A stretch of DNA of 33,045 nt from JBFKAV01 sp041621405 (GTDB lineage: Bacteria; Pseudomonadota; Alphaproteobacteria; Rhodobacterales; Rhodobacteraceae), in contig JBFKAV010000019.1 of assembly GCA_041621405.1 (NCBI GenBank), positions 1 through 33,045 of the forward strand. The letters are read 5' to 3'. Both the position numbers and the translations under genes were made by a program. Positions 1-7,181 of the stretch are shown here, piece by piece; the stretch's first letter is position 1, and each line of letters opens with the position of its first letter. The notes beneath the pieces are model-generated. The model had not been told where the DNA came from. It ran no database searches and saw nothing but the letters and a program-made list of their open reading frames with translations.

Positions 1-160
1 CTTGGCTCAGATACCACAACGAGGACCGACCCCACGGCGCGATCGGTTACAAGGCACCGATCGAGCTTGCAAATCCCGGCAGCCAAACCGGCCAGCTGCC
101 CCGATGAAGCCCGGAAACTCCAGCCCCGGGCGATCCAAGGACGGGTCGCACTTCAGATGG
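1..160 (+). mobile_element. Right end of an IS3-family element
   Basis: The stop of the transposase fragment is followed by about 50 bases (GGAAACTCCAGC... and GGGTCGCACTTCA near 144-156) that resemble the terminal stretch downstream of orfB in IS3-group elements. The exact terminal inverted repeat and any target duplication cannot be fixed without the left end, so the boundary near 160 is approximate. The stretch from there to 377 holds no gene or clear promoter that I can support. Confidence 0.45.
3..107 (+). pseudogene. IS3-family transposase, C-terminal end (cut by window edge)
   Basis: The frame starting at base 3 reads WLRYHNEDRPHGAIGYKAPI and stops at 105-107. The pattern YHNEDRPHGAIG is the end of the DDE integrase core of IS3-type OrfB transposases. 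Only the last 34 codons lie in the window, so it cannot be said whether the gene is intact to the left. The reading frame is open to the edge. Confidence 0.75.
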
Positions 161-377
161 ACTCGGCAGCGAACTCGCTGTGTCTTTGTTACTATCAAAA
201 GAAGGACGACATGAGGCCGATCTTCCGGGGGCTGCGATCAGGAGACAAAGTCGTGCCTTGCGTGCCGACCGCCGCACCGGCGCATTGCGATCCCGGAGTG
301 CTACCGGCTGCGCGGATGCGTTCCCGGTGTCGCGCCAATCTTGTTGACGATGCAGGGAAGTCCGAGGACGCTGCGAC

Positions 378-893
378 ATGGAGTCGCGGACGCTGTTCGA
401 ACACCTGTTTCCGGAGCTGCGCGCCTATGCGCGCTCGCTCACCTCGCGTTTCGATGCCGCCGACGACCTCGTCCAGGACGCCATCGAGCGTGGCTTGAAG
501 GCGCCCAACGCCCCTTCCGCATTGGCGGAACTGAGGCCCTGGATGTTCCGGGTGATCCGCAACCTGCATTATGACGAGTTGCGGAAATGGCGCGTCCGGA
601 AGGAATATATAGCCTCCGAGACACGTCAGTCTTCCGTGCCCGGCGCGGGAGGGGACCAGGAACGTGACACCTTGATCCGGCTTGCCTATGAACGGCTGCC
701 GCCGGAAAAGCGGGAGATACTCTTTCTGGTGGACATCATGGGCATGAAATACGCCGAAGCGGCCGGGATCCTGGGGATCGCGCCCGGAACCGTGATGAGC
801 CGGCTGAGCCGGGCGCGGCTTGCGCTGCGTCAGGAAGTGGATGACGACCGCAAGCCGGCCGAAGCCAGACAGGGCGGGAACGCACGCGGATGA
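378..893 (+). CDS. ECF sigma factor (probable sulfite-response type)
   Basis: A 171-residue RNA polymerase sigma factor of the extracytoplasmic-function class. Region 2 covers roughly residues 10-75 (DDLVQDAIERGLKA, then RPWMFRVIRNLHYDELRKWR as the 2.4 recognition helix). Region 4 lies at about 105-160 (YERLPPEKREILFL, then a helix-turn-helix with GTVMSRLSRARLAL). The ATG at 378 is preceded by GAGGAC. Its stop overlaps the anti-sigma start in ATGA, so the two are translationally coupled. The convergent neighbours encode a sulfite dehydrogenase and its cytochrome. In Sinorhizobium meliloti an ECF sigma/anti-sigma pair sits beside SorT in the same way and responds to sulfite, so a similar role is inferred here. 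I found no copy of the GGAATAAA-type promoter in front of this gene, so autoregulation is not apparent. Confidence 0.9.
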   Translation: MESRTLFEHLFPELRAYARSLTSRFDAADDLVQDAIERGLKAPNAPSALAELRPWMFRVIRNLHYDELRKWRVRKEYIASETRQSSVPGAGGDQERDTLIRLAYERLPPEKREILFLVDIMGMKYAEAAGILGIAPGTVMSRLSRARLALRQEVDDDRKPAEARQGGNARG

Positions 894-1615
894 GCCTTCC
901 GGACTCCGATCTTGAACTCGTGAGCGCCTTCCATGACGGCGAGCTTGAGCCGGGCGAGGCGCGGCGGTTCCGCGCGCGGCTTGAAAGCGAGCCCGAACTG
1001 CGGGCCGCGCTCGAGGAGATCCGGGAAACCTCCTCGGCGCTGAGGAGGCTGCGGCCAAAGACCGGGCTGCCCCGAACCGTCGAGGCGGGAGCCCGCCGGC
1101 CCTGGCATGCCCTCGCCGCAAGCCTTGCCGCCGCGGCGATCCTCGCCGCCGTCCTGTTCCAGGGCCTTGCGCCGGGCGAGCCGCGCACGCCGCTTGACTG
1201 GCACGAGGCCTTCGCCGCCAAACGCTATGAAACTGGCGATGGCGCCGGTCCTGTCCCGGTGTCGAAGTGGATCGGCCTGCAGCCCGACCTTTCGGCCGCC
1301 AATCTCAGGCTCGTCGACATGGCGGGTGACGCCGAGCGGTCGCTCTACTTTCACTATGCGGGGGTGAACAACTGCCGCCTGACCTTCGGGGCGCATGCGG
1401 TCGCCCCGGAACCGGCGCGGCCAAGGGACGGCCTGCTCGCCGAAGCCTGGAGCGACGGCGAGATGCACTACACGCTGATCGCGGTGCGCATGGACCGCAA
1501 CCGGTTCGACGCGGTCGCACGCCTGCTGCGCGAGCGCACGCGCATCGAACAGGCGAGCGATGGCACGCTTGCCGCCGCCCGCCAGGCGACGCGCGACGCC
1601 GTGCCCTGCGCCTGA
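890..1615 (+). CDS. Membrane anti-sigma factor, cognate to the ECF sigma factor
   Basis: A 241-residue protein. The N-terminal cytoplasmic part (about 1-55, SAFHDGELEPGEARRF and a following acidic helix) has the anti-sigma domain pattern but lacks the HxxxCxxC zinc motif of ZAS proteins. One membrane segment lies at about 74-93 (HALAASLAAAAILAAVLFQG). The remaining ~145 residues should face the periplasm. The whole protein has only two cysteines, C162 and C240, both in the periplasmic part, which invites a redox or disulfide sensing model. ATGA overlap with the sigma gene supports a two-gene unit. It would bind and silence the sigma factor until a periplasmic signal, plausibly sulfite, releases it. 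The anti-sigma role is confident; the signal is inferred from the neighbours. Confidence 0.85.
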   Translation: MSLPDSDLELVSAFHDGELEPGEARRFRARLESEPELRAALEEIRETSSALRRLRPKTGLPRTVEAGARRPWHALAASLAAAAILAAVLFQGLAPGEPRTPLDWHEAFAAKRYETGDGAGPVPVSKWIGLQPDLSAANLRLVDMAGDAERSLYFHYAGVNNCRLTFGAHAVAPEPARPRDGLLAEAWSDGEMHYTLIAVRMDRNRFDAVARLLRERTRIEQASDGTLAAARQATRDAVPCA

Positions 1616-1649
1616 CCGGAAGGCCGGCGGCTCCAGTCACCCCCCGGAC

Positions 1650-2360
1650 TCAGCGTTTGGGGAAGTTCGGCCGGTCGGTGTTGTAGTGCTCGGCCAGATA
1701 GTCGAGGATGAGGTTGCGCTCCTCCGGGAGGAGCTCGGGCATCCCCTGGCTCTCGATCATCCAGTCGAAGAGCTTGTCCCACCTCTCGCGCGTCTTGCCC
1801 TGTTGGACGACGATCATCTCCGAATGGCAGGCGGTGCAGGTGTAGAAGGTCTCTTCGACGCCCTCGCCCGGGACGAAGAGCCCGAAATCCCCCTCGCTTG
1901 GTTCTGCCGCGCCATCGCCGGAAGGTGCCGCGCCTCCTTCCGCCAGAGCAAGCGGCGCGTCCGAATGGGTGTTCAGGAAAGCGATGAGATCGGCCCGGGC
2001 CTGGGCATCGGCGAGCCCGCGAAAGGTCATGCGAGTTCCCACAATTGCGGCGCGCGGATTTTCCAGGAAGGCGTCGAGATCCTCCGGCGTCCATGCGCCT
2101 CCGGCCCCGGCGAGGGCGGGGGAGTAGCGGAACCCCTCCGCCCCGGCCTTCGGGCGTCCGATCACACCGAACAGGTTCGGCCCGGCGCGGCTGGGGCCGC
2201 CCTTTTCGAGCGTGTGGCAGGCGGCGCATTGGCGGAACAGACTTTCGCCGGTTTCGACATTGGCTGCGGCCAGACGTTCCATGATCGGTTGCGCCGCGGC
2301 GGGCGCCCCGAGAAACAGCACCGCAGCGGCGGCCGCCGCGGAAACATGCGCAAAGCTCAT
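1650..2360 (-). CDS. Diheme c-type cytochrome, probable electron acceptor of the sulfite dehydrogenase
   Basis: A 236-residue exported protein. The ATG at 2360 was chosen because it is followed by a clear signal peptide (residues 1-24, ending AAAQ) and preceded by CGGAG six bases upstream; a longer in-frame start at 2408 would put 16 polar residues ahead of the signal. Heme 1 is CAACH at 45-49 with a likely axial Met in GTRMTF. Heme 2 is CTACH at 175-179 with a likely Met in SQGMPEL. An acidic, Gly/Ala/Pro-rich linker joins the two domains. It lies 56 bases downstream of the Mo-enzyme gene on the same strand, as expected for a partner that passes electrons from sulfite oxidation to the respiratory chain in the periplasm. 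SorB and SorU are single-heme partners in other organisms; a fused two-heme form is a variation. Confidence 0.85.
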   Translation of the reverse strand: MSFAHVSAAAAAAVLFLGAPAAAQPIMERLAAANVETGESLFRQCAACHTLEKGGPSRAGPNLFGVIGRPKAGAEGFRYSPALAGAGGAWTPEDLDAFLENPRAAIVGTRMTFRGLADAQARADLIAFLNTHSDAPLALAEGGAAPSGDGAAEPSEGDFGLFVPGEGVEETFYTCTACHSEMIVVQQGKTRERWDKLFDWMIESQGMPELLPEERNLILDYLAEHYNTDRPNFPKR

Positions 2361-2416
2361 CGATTGCTCCGGATCAGAAGGGGTGGTGGCGGCAGGCCCT
2401 GCCGCCACACTCTCGG

Positions 2417-3712
2417 TCAGCCGACCTTCAGGCCAACGCGATGCATCATGTTGTTGACATAGCCCTTCGGGTTCCAGCCAACCGCGTGGGGTTGGCCCTG
2501 CCCGGCGCTGTCGGTCGCCCGTGCCCAGACCTCGTAATACCCCGCTTGCGGGAAACTGACATTGGCGCGCCAGTTCTGCCAGGCGCCGCTATTGGCGGGC
2601 GCATCCAGATCGGCGCTTTGCCATGTCGCGCCGAAGTCGATCGAGATGTCGAGCCGCTCGATGCTGCGGTCGCCCGACCAGGCATGTCCGCGAACCTCGG
2701 TCGACGTGCCGATCTCGGCGCCATTCGCCGGGAAGGTGATCAGCGACTTGACCGGCAGGCGCTCGATAATGACATAATCCGCATCGGGGACCTCGGTTCC
2801 CGGTGCCACCGGATAGGCCGGGACACGATAGGAGCTTCCGGTCATTTTTGCGCCGTCATGGACAATGTCGCGCAGCTCGATCCGCGTCAGCCATTTCTGC
2901 GAGCAGGAGCCCGGCCAGCCCGGCACCACCAGCCGCAGCGGCGCGCCGTTCATCGGATGCAGGTCCGCACCGTTCATCTGGAAGGCGATGAGGATATCGT
3001 CGGTCATCGCCTTTTCGATCGGAAGGCCGCGCGAGATCGTCGCCTTTGTCGGATCACCCGACAGATGGACGTCGGCCCCGTGATGGCCGGTATAGACGAC
3101 GCCGCTTTTCACCCCTGCGGCGGTGAGCACCTCCTTCAGCCGCACGCCCGTCCATTCCGAACAGGCCACCGCACCGTAGGTCCACTGGTTTCCATCGGCA
3201 GGCGGGTCAAAGAAGGCGCGCCCATTGCCGGCGCATTCGATGGTCAGCGCCATGGTCACAACCTCGAAGCGGCTCTTGAGATCGGCGATGGACAGATCCA
3301 GCGGGTTGTCCACCAGCCCGTCGATCTTCAGCCTCCAGCCGTCGGCCGACATGTTGTCAGGCAGGTTGCCGTTGTTGCGGATGAAGTGGCGGTTGGTCGG
3401 CGTGATCGCGTCGTCCAGAAGCTCCGGCGGCGTCTCGGCATTGACCGGACGGTCGCCCAGCAGCACGAGCCCGTCCTTTCCGGCCAGCAGGTTCTCCTGC
3501 GCCAGGGCTGCGGGAATGAAGCCCTGGGGAATGTTGCGGTGGAACGGAATCGCCATCCCGACCGTGGCGCCCATGGCCGCCAGCCCCGCGCCTTTCAGGA
3601 ACCCGCGCCGATCTGGATAGGATCGCCTTCCGAAGAATTTGAGGTCCGCCGCCTCGGGGTCCTCCGCGAAGAGAATCGAGGGGTGCTTTTCGACTTCGTT
3701 CTCATGAGCCAT
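2417..3712 (-). CDS. sorT: Periplasmic sulfite dehydrogenase, molybdopterin subunit (SorT/SorA type)
   Basis: A 431-residue sulfite-oxidase-family enzyme that oxidises sulfite to sulfate. A twin-arginine signal is visible (DRRGFLKG, R35-R36), so the protein folds with its Mo cofactor before Tat export. The Mo domain runs from about 75 to 310 and contains the cofactor cysteine in TIECAGNGR (C160). The C-terminal Ig-like dimerisation domain (about 315-431) holds RGHAWSGDRSIERLDIS. The N-terminal phrase TPPELLDDAITPTNRHFIRNNG resembles SorT more than SoxC. The start has a strong GGAGG about seven bases upstream. No other sox genes are near, so this is stand-alone sulfite detoxification or respiration rather than a complete Sox thiosulfate system. 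The cytochrome downstream is the likely acceptor. SorT versus SorA naming is less sure than the enzyme family. Confidence 0.85.
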   Translation of the reverse strand: MAHENEVEKHPSILFAEDPEAADLKFFGRRSYPDRRGFLKGAGLAAMGATVGMAIPFHRNIPQGFIPAALAQENLLAGKDGLVLLGDRPVNAETPPELLDDAITPTNRHFIRNNGNLPDNMSADGWRLKIDGLVDNPLDLSIADLKSRFEVVTMALTIECAGNGRAFFDPPADGNQWTYGAVACSEWTGVRLKEVLTAAGVKSGVVYTGHHGADVHLSGDPTKATISRGLPIEKAMTDDILIAFQMNGADLHPMNGAPLRLVVPGWPGSCSQKWLTRIELRDIVHDGAKMTGSSYRVPAYPVAPGTEVPDADYVIIERLPVKSLITFPANGAEIGTSTEVRGHAWSGDRSIERLDISIDFGATWQSADLDAPANSGAWQNWRANVSFPQAGYYEVWARATDSAGQGQPHAVGWNPKGYVNNMMHRVGLKVG

Positions 3713-3764
3713 GACTGTCCTCCCGCTTTTTGCCGCGCCACATGCATGAGGGGCGCTAGGGGAA

Positions 3765-3792
3765 TGACGTCCATGCGGCGGGTTTTATTCCC
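3765..3792 (-). promoter_or_regulatory. ECF-type promoter for the sulfite dehydrogenase operon
   Basis: On the minus strand, 3792-3783 reads GGGAATAAAA (-35-like) and 3772-3765 reads GGACGTCA (-10-like, CGTC core), about 50-60 bases ahead of the dehydrogenase ATG. GGAAT(A)-type -35 and CGTC/CGTT -10 elements are typical of ECF promoters, and the only ECF sigma gene in the window lies next door. Spacing is plausible, but the assignment is by eye. Confidence 0.5.
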
Positions 3793-3852
3793 GGGGCTGC
3801 GGTCAGTGACGGCGCGGGCCGATTGCGGCGCCCGGCCCGGAGGGCTCAGGTC

Positions 3853-4667
3853 GGTGTTGTCAGAAGAACTTCGCTTGAGGCACGCAGGGGACGCGCCTAG
3901 CCTTGGGCGATGAGCAAACGAAGCCCCTTCAAGTACTTCAAGACTAGCCCCGAAATCATTCGCCTGGCGGTGATGCTCTATGTCCGGTTCCCTCTGTCGC
4001 TAAGGAACGTCGAGGATCTGATGCATGAGCGCGGCGTGGACGTTAGCCACGAGACAGTCCGGTTTTGGTGGCATCGCTTCGGCCCGATGTTTTCCGCCGA
4101 GATCCGGAAACGCCGGATTGAGGGCATGCGGTCCAGCCGCTGGCGATGGCATCTCGACGAGATGTTCGTGAAGATCAACGGTAAGATACACTATCTGTGG
4201 CGGGCCATGGATCACGAGGGTGAGGTGCTCGAGAGCTATGTGACCAAGACCAGTGGCAAGAAAGCCGCATTGAAATTCCTAAGAAACGCAATGCGCAAGC
4301 TCGGCGGACCGAAGGCCATCGTCACTGACAAGCTCCGGTCCTACGGCGCCGCACTGAAGGAAATCGGTGCTGGCGCCCGGCAGGAGACGGGTCGCTGGGT
4401 CAACAACAGGGCGGAGAAATCACACCTGCCGTTCCGACGACGCGAGCGGGCCATGCTTCAGTTTCGGCGGATGCGAAGTCTTCAGAAGTTCGCGGCCGTC
4501 CACGCCTCCGTGTCGAACCACATCAACCAGGAACGCAGCCTCTCAAGTCGAAACTTCGTCAGGTCGAACCGCGCTGCCGCTCTCACCGAGTGGCGCGGTC
4601 TCTGCGCGGGGTAAGGGGCAGTACGACTGCCCTTGTGGAGACTGGTTCGAATTAGTCTGCCAGCACA
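3853..4667 (+). mobile_element. IS6-family insertion sequence, near complete (copy A)
   Basis: About 815 bp, the usual size of IS6-family elements. The left end begins GGTGTTGTCAGAAGAACTTC (3853) and the right end, read on the other strand from 4667, begins TGTGCTGGCAGACTAATTCG, giving imperfect terminal inverted repeats. The flanking 8-mers (CTCAGGTC left, GCCACTTG right) do not match, so there is no target duplication and the element has probably taken part in a deletion or recombination. Its right end abuts a broken serine recombinase. Three further partial copies occur in the window near 13929, 24030-24328 and 27369. Confidence 0.75.
3910..4614 (+). CDS. IS6-family transposase
   Basis: A 234-residue DDE transposase. 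An N-terminal helix-turn-helix region (LRNVEDLMHERGVDVSHETV, about 31-50) precedes the catalytic core. The likely triad is D83 in HLDEMF, D140 in VTDKLRSY and E169 in NNRAEKSH. The conserved HLPFRRRERAML stretch follows, and the C-terminus is of normal length. The start ATG is preceded by CCTTGGGCG with no strong ribosome site, which is common for transposases. The gene appears intact, so this copy may still supply transposase for the truncated relatives in the window. IS6 elements move replicatively through cointegrates, which fits their repeated presence at module borders. Confidence 0.9.
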   Translation: MSKRSPFKYFKTSPEIIRLAVMLYVRFPLSLRNVEDLMHERGVDVSHETVRFWWHRFGPMFSAEIRKRRIEGMRSSRWRWHLDEMFVKINGKIHYLWRAMDHEGEVLESYVTKTSGKKAALKFLRNAMRKLGGPKAIVTDKLRSYGAALKEIGAGARQETGRWVNNRAEKSHLPFRRRERAMLQFRRMRSLQKFAAVHASVSNHINQERSLSSRNFVRSNRAAALTEWRGLCAG

Positions 4668-4962
4668 GCCACTTGCCCTGGAGGGTGCGGGCGTGGGATG
4701 GGGCCAGACGACCCGCGGTCTCGTCGAAGAGCTTGCCCGCGAGCTATGGGGTCTCACCGTCCGACTATGACCCAGTAGGCCGACGGGGGTTGGCGGCTTC
4801 GGCTTGGAGCTGCGCCTGCGCTTCGTCCCAGATCGCCGGATCGATGATCGCAGTATGTTGGCTTTTTCGGATCGCCTTCCGGTGGCGGATGCGGTGGGCG
4901 TGGAGCCGGCCGATCAGGACGCGAAGAACGTGGCCGCGACCGGAGGAAATGCCGCCCCGCAT
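4668..4962 (-). pseudogene. Large serine recombinase, decayed internal fragment
   Basis: On the minus strand 4956-4768 reads GGISSGRGHVLRVLIGRLHA then IRHRKA and HTAIIDPAIWDEAQAQLQ. This matches the 'recombinase' domain of large serine recombinases (GG..fsrG.l..lL.N..Y.G.I.Hkg....H.aIvd...Wd.vQ..L). A stop at 4765-4767 and a frame change follow, after which LAGKLFDETAGRLAPSHA continues the same family's next segment (4735-4680). The catalytic N-terminal resolvase domain is absent; sequence to the right belongs to a LacI-type fragment on the other strand. The IS6 right end at 4667 cuts the C-terminal side. It is therefore a relic of an integrative element or prophage. Confidence 0.7.
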
Positions 4963-5012
4963 CAGGCCTTCCGCGGAAGGACTCAGCTTCGAGCGCGACC
5001 CAAGGCTGGCCA

Positions 5013-5342
5013 CTTCCTCGCCTTCTCGAACCGACCAGGGCGCTCCGCGGCGTCTATTGCCTCGGCGCCGGAGAGACAGGTATCGTCGAGGCCATGCGCG
5101 AGGCCGGTGGGACGGGGCGTACAATCGTCGTGATGCATGTATATGCCGACACTTCGGCAGTCTGGCTCGCCGATGGTCTCGTTGACGCGGTGATCGACCA
5201 GAAGGCGCGTCCGGTGGGCGAGCGGGCGGTGATCCGGCTTCTCAGTTCGGCCGCATCGTACACTACCCTTCCGCCGTTCAAGAGATTCATGCTCCGGGTC
5301 ATCCCGCGCGAGAACGTTCCGGCCAGATCGGTCTCGCCGTGA
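5013..5342 (+). pseudogene. LacI-family regulator, C-terminal fragment
   Basis: The frame from about 5013 reads EPTRALRGVYCLGAGETGIV, then DGLVDAVIDQKARPVGERAV, and ends with FMLRVIPRENVPARSVSP at the stop 5340-5342. This is the last third of the sugar-binding domain of LacI-type repressors (RGVYnvGAG, DGtiDAVIDQnP and RenIP are typical). The DNA-binding head and first subdomain are missing; to the left is recombinase debris in the opposite sense. The stop overlaps the start of the SDR gene (GTGA), so the regulator was once the first gene of the carbohydrate operon. Without its DNA-binding domain it cannot repress. Confidence 0.75.
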
Positions 5343-6112
5343 TCGTGGACCTCGCAGGCAAGGTAGCCGTTGTCACTGGGGCGGCCAGCGGGATCGGACG
5401 CGCTGCCGCTGCCGCGATTGCAGGCGCCGGCGCCGAGGCGATCCTGCTCACCGACCGCAACGCCCGGGGTTGCGCCGCCGTGGCCGAGGCGCTGTCCGCG
5501 GACGCAACTGTTGGCCATGTCGTCTGCGATCTCGCCGACCCGGGCTCCGCGGATCTTGTGGTCGCTGCCGCGCTGGAGCGGTTCGGAAGGATCGACACAC
5601 TGGTGAACGCCGCAGGCCTGACGACGCGTGCCTCGTTCGAAGACGGCACAGCGGAGACTTGGGACATGCTCTTCGCCGTCAACGCCCGAGCGCCATTCCT
5701 GCTCATGCGGGGGGCCATCGCGGACATGACGCGCCGCCGGGCGCCCGGGACGATCGTCAACGTCCTGTCGGTGAACGCCCATTGCGGCATCCCGGAGCTG
5801 GCGATCTATTCGGCGACCAAGGGCGCCCTTCTGACGCTGACCAAGAACGCGGCCAACGGCTATCTGCCGGACCGGATCCGCGTGAACGGCGTCAACCTCG
5901 GCTGGGTGCTGACGGAGAGCGAGCACCGGATGCAATCGGAGATCCTGGGGCGCGGCGAAGGTTGGGCCGAAGAGGCCGCGGCGAGGCTGCCGCTGGGACG
6001 CCTGCTCGAGCCGGACGAGGTCGCTCGGCACATCCTGTTCCTGCTCTCGGAGGCCTCCGCTCCAATGACCGGCGTCATCGTCGACGTGGAGCAGAAGGTC
6101 ACCGGAGCCTAG
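5339..6112 (+). CDS. SDR-family NAD(P)-dependent dehydrogenase
   Basis: A 257-residue classical short-chain dehydrogenase. The cofactor motif is TGAASGIG (about 15-22), NAAG lies near 90, and the catalytic Ser and Tyr/Lys are in LSVNAHCGI and YSATK (about 140-165). It starts with GTG at 5339, overlapping the truncated LacI gene by four bases. The usual C-terminal DGG is replaced by VDVEQ, a small deviation from the family. The neighbours point to oxidation of a sugar or polyol hydroxyl in the cytoplasm, but the sequence alone does not name the substrate. A 298-base gap separates it from the second SDR, so the two may not share one transcript. Confidence 0.85.
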   Translation: MIVDLAGKVAVVTGAASGIGRAAAAAIAGAGAEAILLTDRNARGCAAVAEALSADATVGHVVCDLADPGSADLVVAAALERFGRIDTLVNAAGLTTRASFEDGTAETWDMLFAVNARAPFLLMRGAIADMTRRRAPGTIVNVLSVNAHCGIPELAIYSATKGALLTLTKNAANGYLPDRIRVNGVNLGWVLTESEHRMQSEILGRGEGWAEEAAARLPLGRLLEPDEVARHILFLLSEASAPMTGVIVDVEQKVTGA

Positions 6113-6410
6113 GGCCTCCACTCTCGATGCGTCGAGACCGCGCCGCACCGGGTCCGGCATCAGCGCCAGCCGCATCGTCGAGAGCGCGCTCGGCTCGATC
6201 GGTCCGCACGCCGCCTGCGCACGGTGCGAAGGAGGCAGGGGTTGGCCCCGTTCGCTCACAGAATTCTGCGCGCGCGCCTCGCCGACCGCCGGTCGCTGAG
6301 ATCTGGCCAAGCGGATGGCGGCATTGCCGCTTCGCTTCACGCCGTTACGACCAAAAAAAACCTGTTGCAGGAAGGCAGTTCTGCGGAAACACTTCCTGCG
6401 GGGGGCAGAC
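6113..6410. other. Intergenic region between the two SDR genes
   Basis: No gene is supported. An imperfect inverted repeat pairs CTCTCGATGCG (6121-6131) with CGCATCGTCGAGAG (6171-6184), just after the first SDR stop; it could be a terminator stem without a T run, or relic DNA. An A8 tract lies near 6352-6359, and GGGGGC just before 6411 serves as the ribosome site of the next gene. The length suggests a separate promoter for the downstream operon, but I cannot point to its -35/-10. Confidence 0.4.
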
Positions 6411-7139
6411 ATGGCAACGTCCGCGGCGTTCGATTTTTCCGGCGCAAGCGTGGTGGTCGTCGGTGCAAGCCGGGCCGGAATCGGGGCGGCGATCGCCCGG
6501 TCCTTCCAGGACGCCGGCGCCGACGTCGCCATTACCGGCGTCGAGGATGCACCGGCCGAGGAAGACCGCTCCCGCTTCCCCTACACCCGTCTGGACGTCC
6601 AGGACCACCGCTCCGTCCTCGCGTTCGCAGGTGGCCGGGCGCGGCTCGACGTGCTGGTGATCTGCGCCGCCATCACCGCCCGCGGCGAGGAGATGGAGCC
6701 GGCCTTCTTCGAAAAGGTCGTCGACATCAACCTTCACGGCACGTTCCGGACGGCGACGGCATTCCACGAGGCCCTGGCGTCGGCAGGCGGGTCGGTGGTG
6801 AACGTCGCCTCGATGTATGCCTCGTTCGGCAGCCCCAAGAACCCCGCCTACGGCGCCAGCAAGGCCGCGGTCGCGCAGCTCACGAAGTCGCTCGCCATCG
6901 CCTGGGCCCACGACGGCATCCGCGTGAACGCGGTCGCGCCGGGCTTCATCGTCACCGAGCAATCGGCGCGGAGCCGGACCGATCCTGAGCATGTCGCCGC
7001 GGTCGACAGGCGCACGCCGATGGGCCGCTGGGGGCAGCCGGAGGACATTGCGGGGCCGGTGCTCTTCCTGGCCTCCGAGGCCGCCCGGTTCATCACTGGC
7101 ACCTGCCTGGCCATTGACGGGGGATACTCGGTTGCGTGA
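6411..7139 (+). CDS. SDR-family NAD(P)-dependent dehydrogenase
   Basis: A 242-residue short-chain dehydrogenase. The nucleotide motif is GASRAGIG near residue 18, catalytic Ser in VNVASMYAS, and Tyr/Lys in YGASK (about 145-149). The C-terminal FITGTCLAIDGGYSV is typical of the family. The ATG at 6411 is chosen because the Rossmann fold begins nine residues later and GGGGGC precedes it; an earlier in-frame start at 6315 would add a basic, non-conserved 32-residue extension. It is followed after 42 bases by a Gfo/Idh/MocA dehydrogenase, and the whole set lies upstream of a sugar ABC importer. It probably oxidises or reduces a sugar-derived intermediate; substrate unknown. Confidence 0.87.
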   Translation: MATSAAFDFSGASVVVVGASRAGIGAAIARSFQDAGADVAITGVEDAPAEEDRSRFPYTRLDVQDHRSVLAFAGGRARLDVLVICAAITARGEEMEPAFFEKVVDINLHGTFRTATAFHEALASAGGSVVNVASMYASFGSPKNPAYGASKAAVAQLTKSLAIAWAHDGIRVNAVAPGFIVTEQSARSRTDPEHVAAVDRRTPMGRWGQPEDIAGPVLFLASEAARFITGTCLAIDGGYSVA

Positions 7140-7181
7140 GGCTCGGGACAGTCGCTGTCGACACGAGGGAGGGTACCGGGA

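Noticed and set aside
204..498. Plus-strand frame beginning ATG at 211 with GAAGGACG ahead
   Set aside because: It runs into the sigma gene in another frame and has no recognisable content.
2441..3913. 490-codon open frame on the plus strand opposite the sulfite dehydrogenase
   Set aside because: Composition is Arg/Gly/Asp-rich with no motif; the minus strand carries the conserved Mo enzyme.
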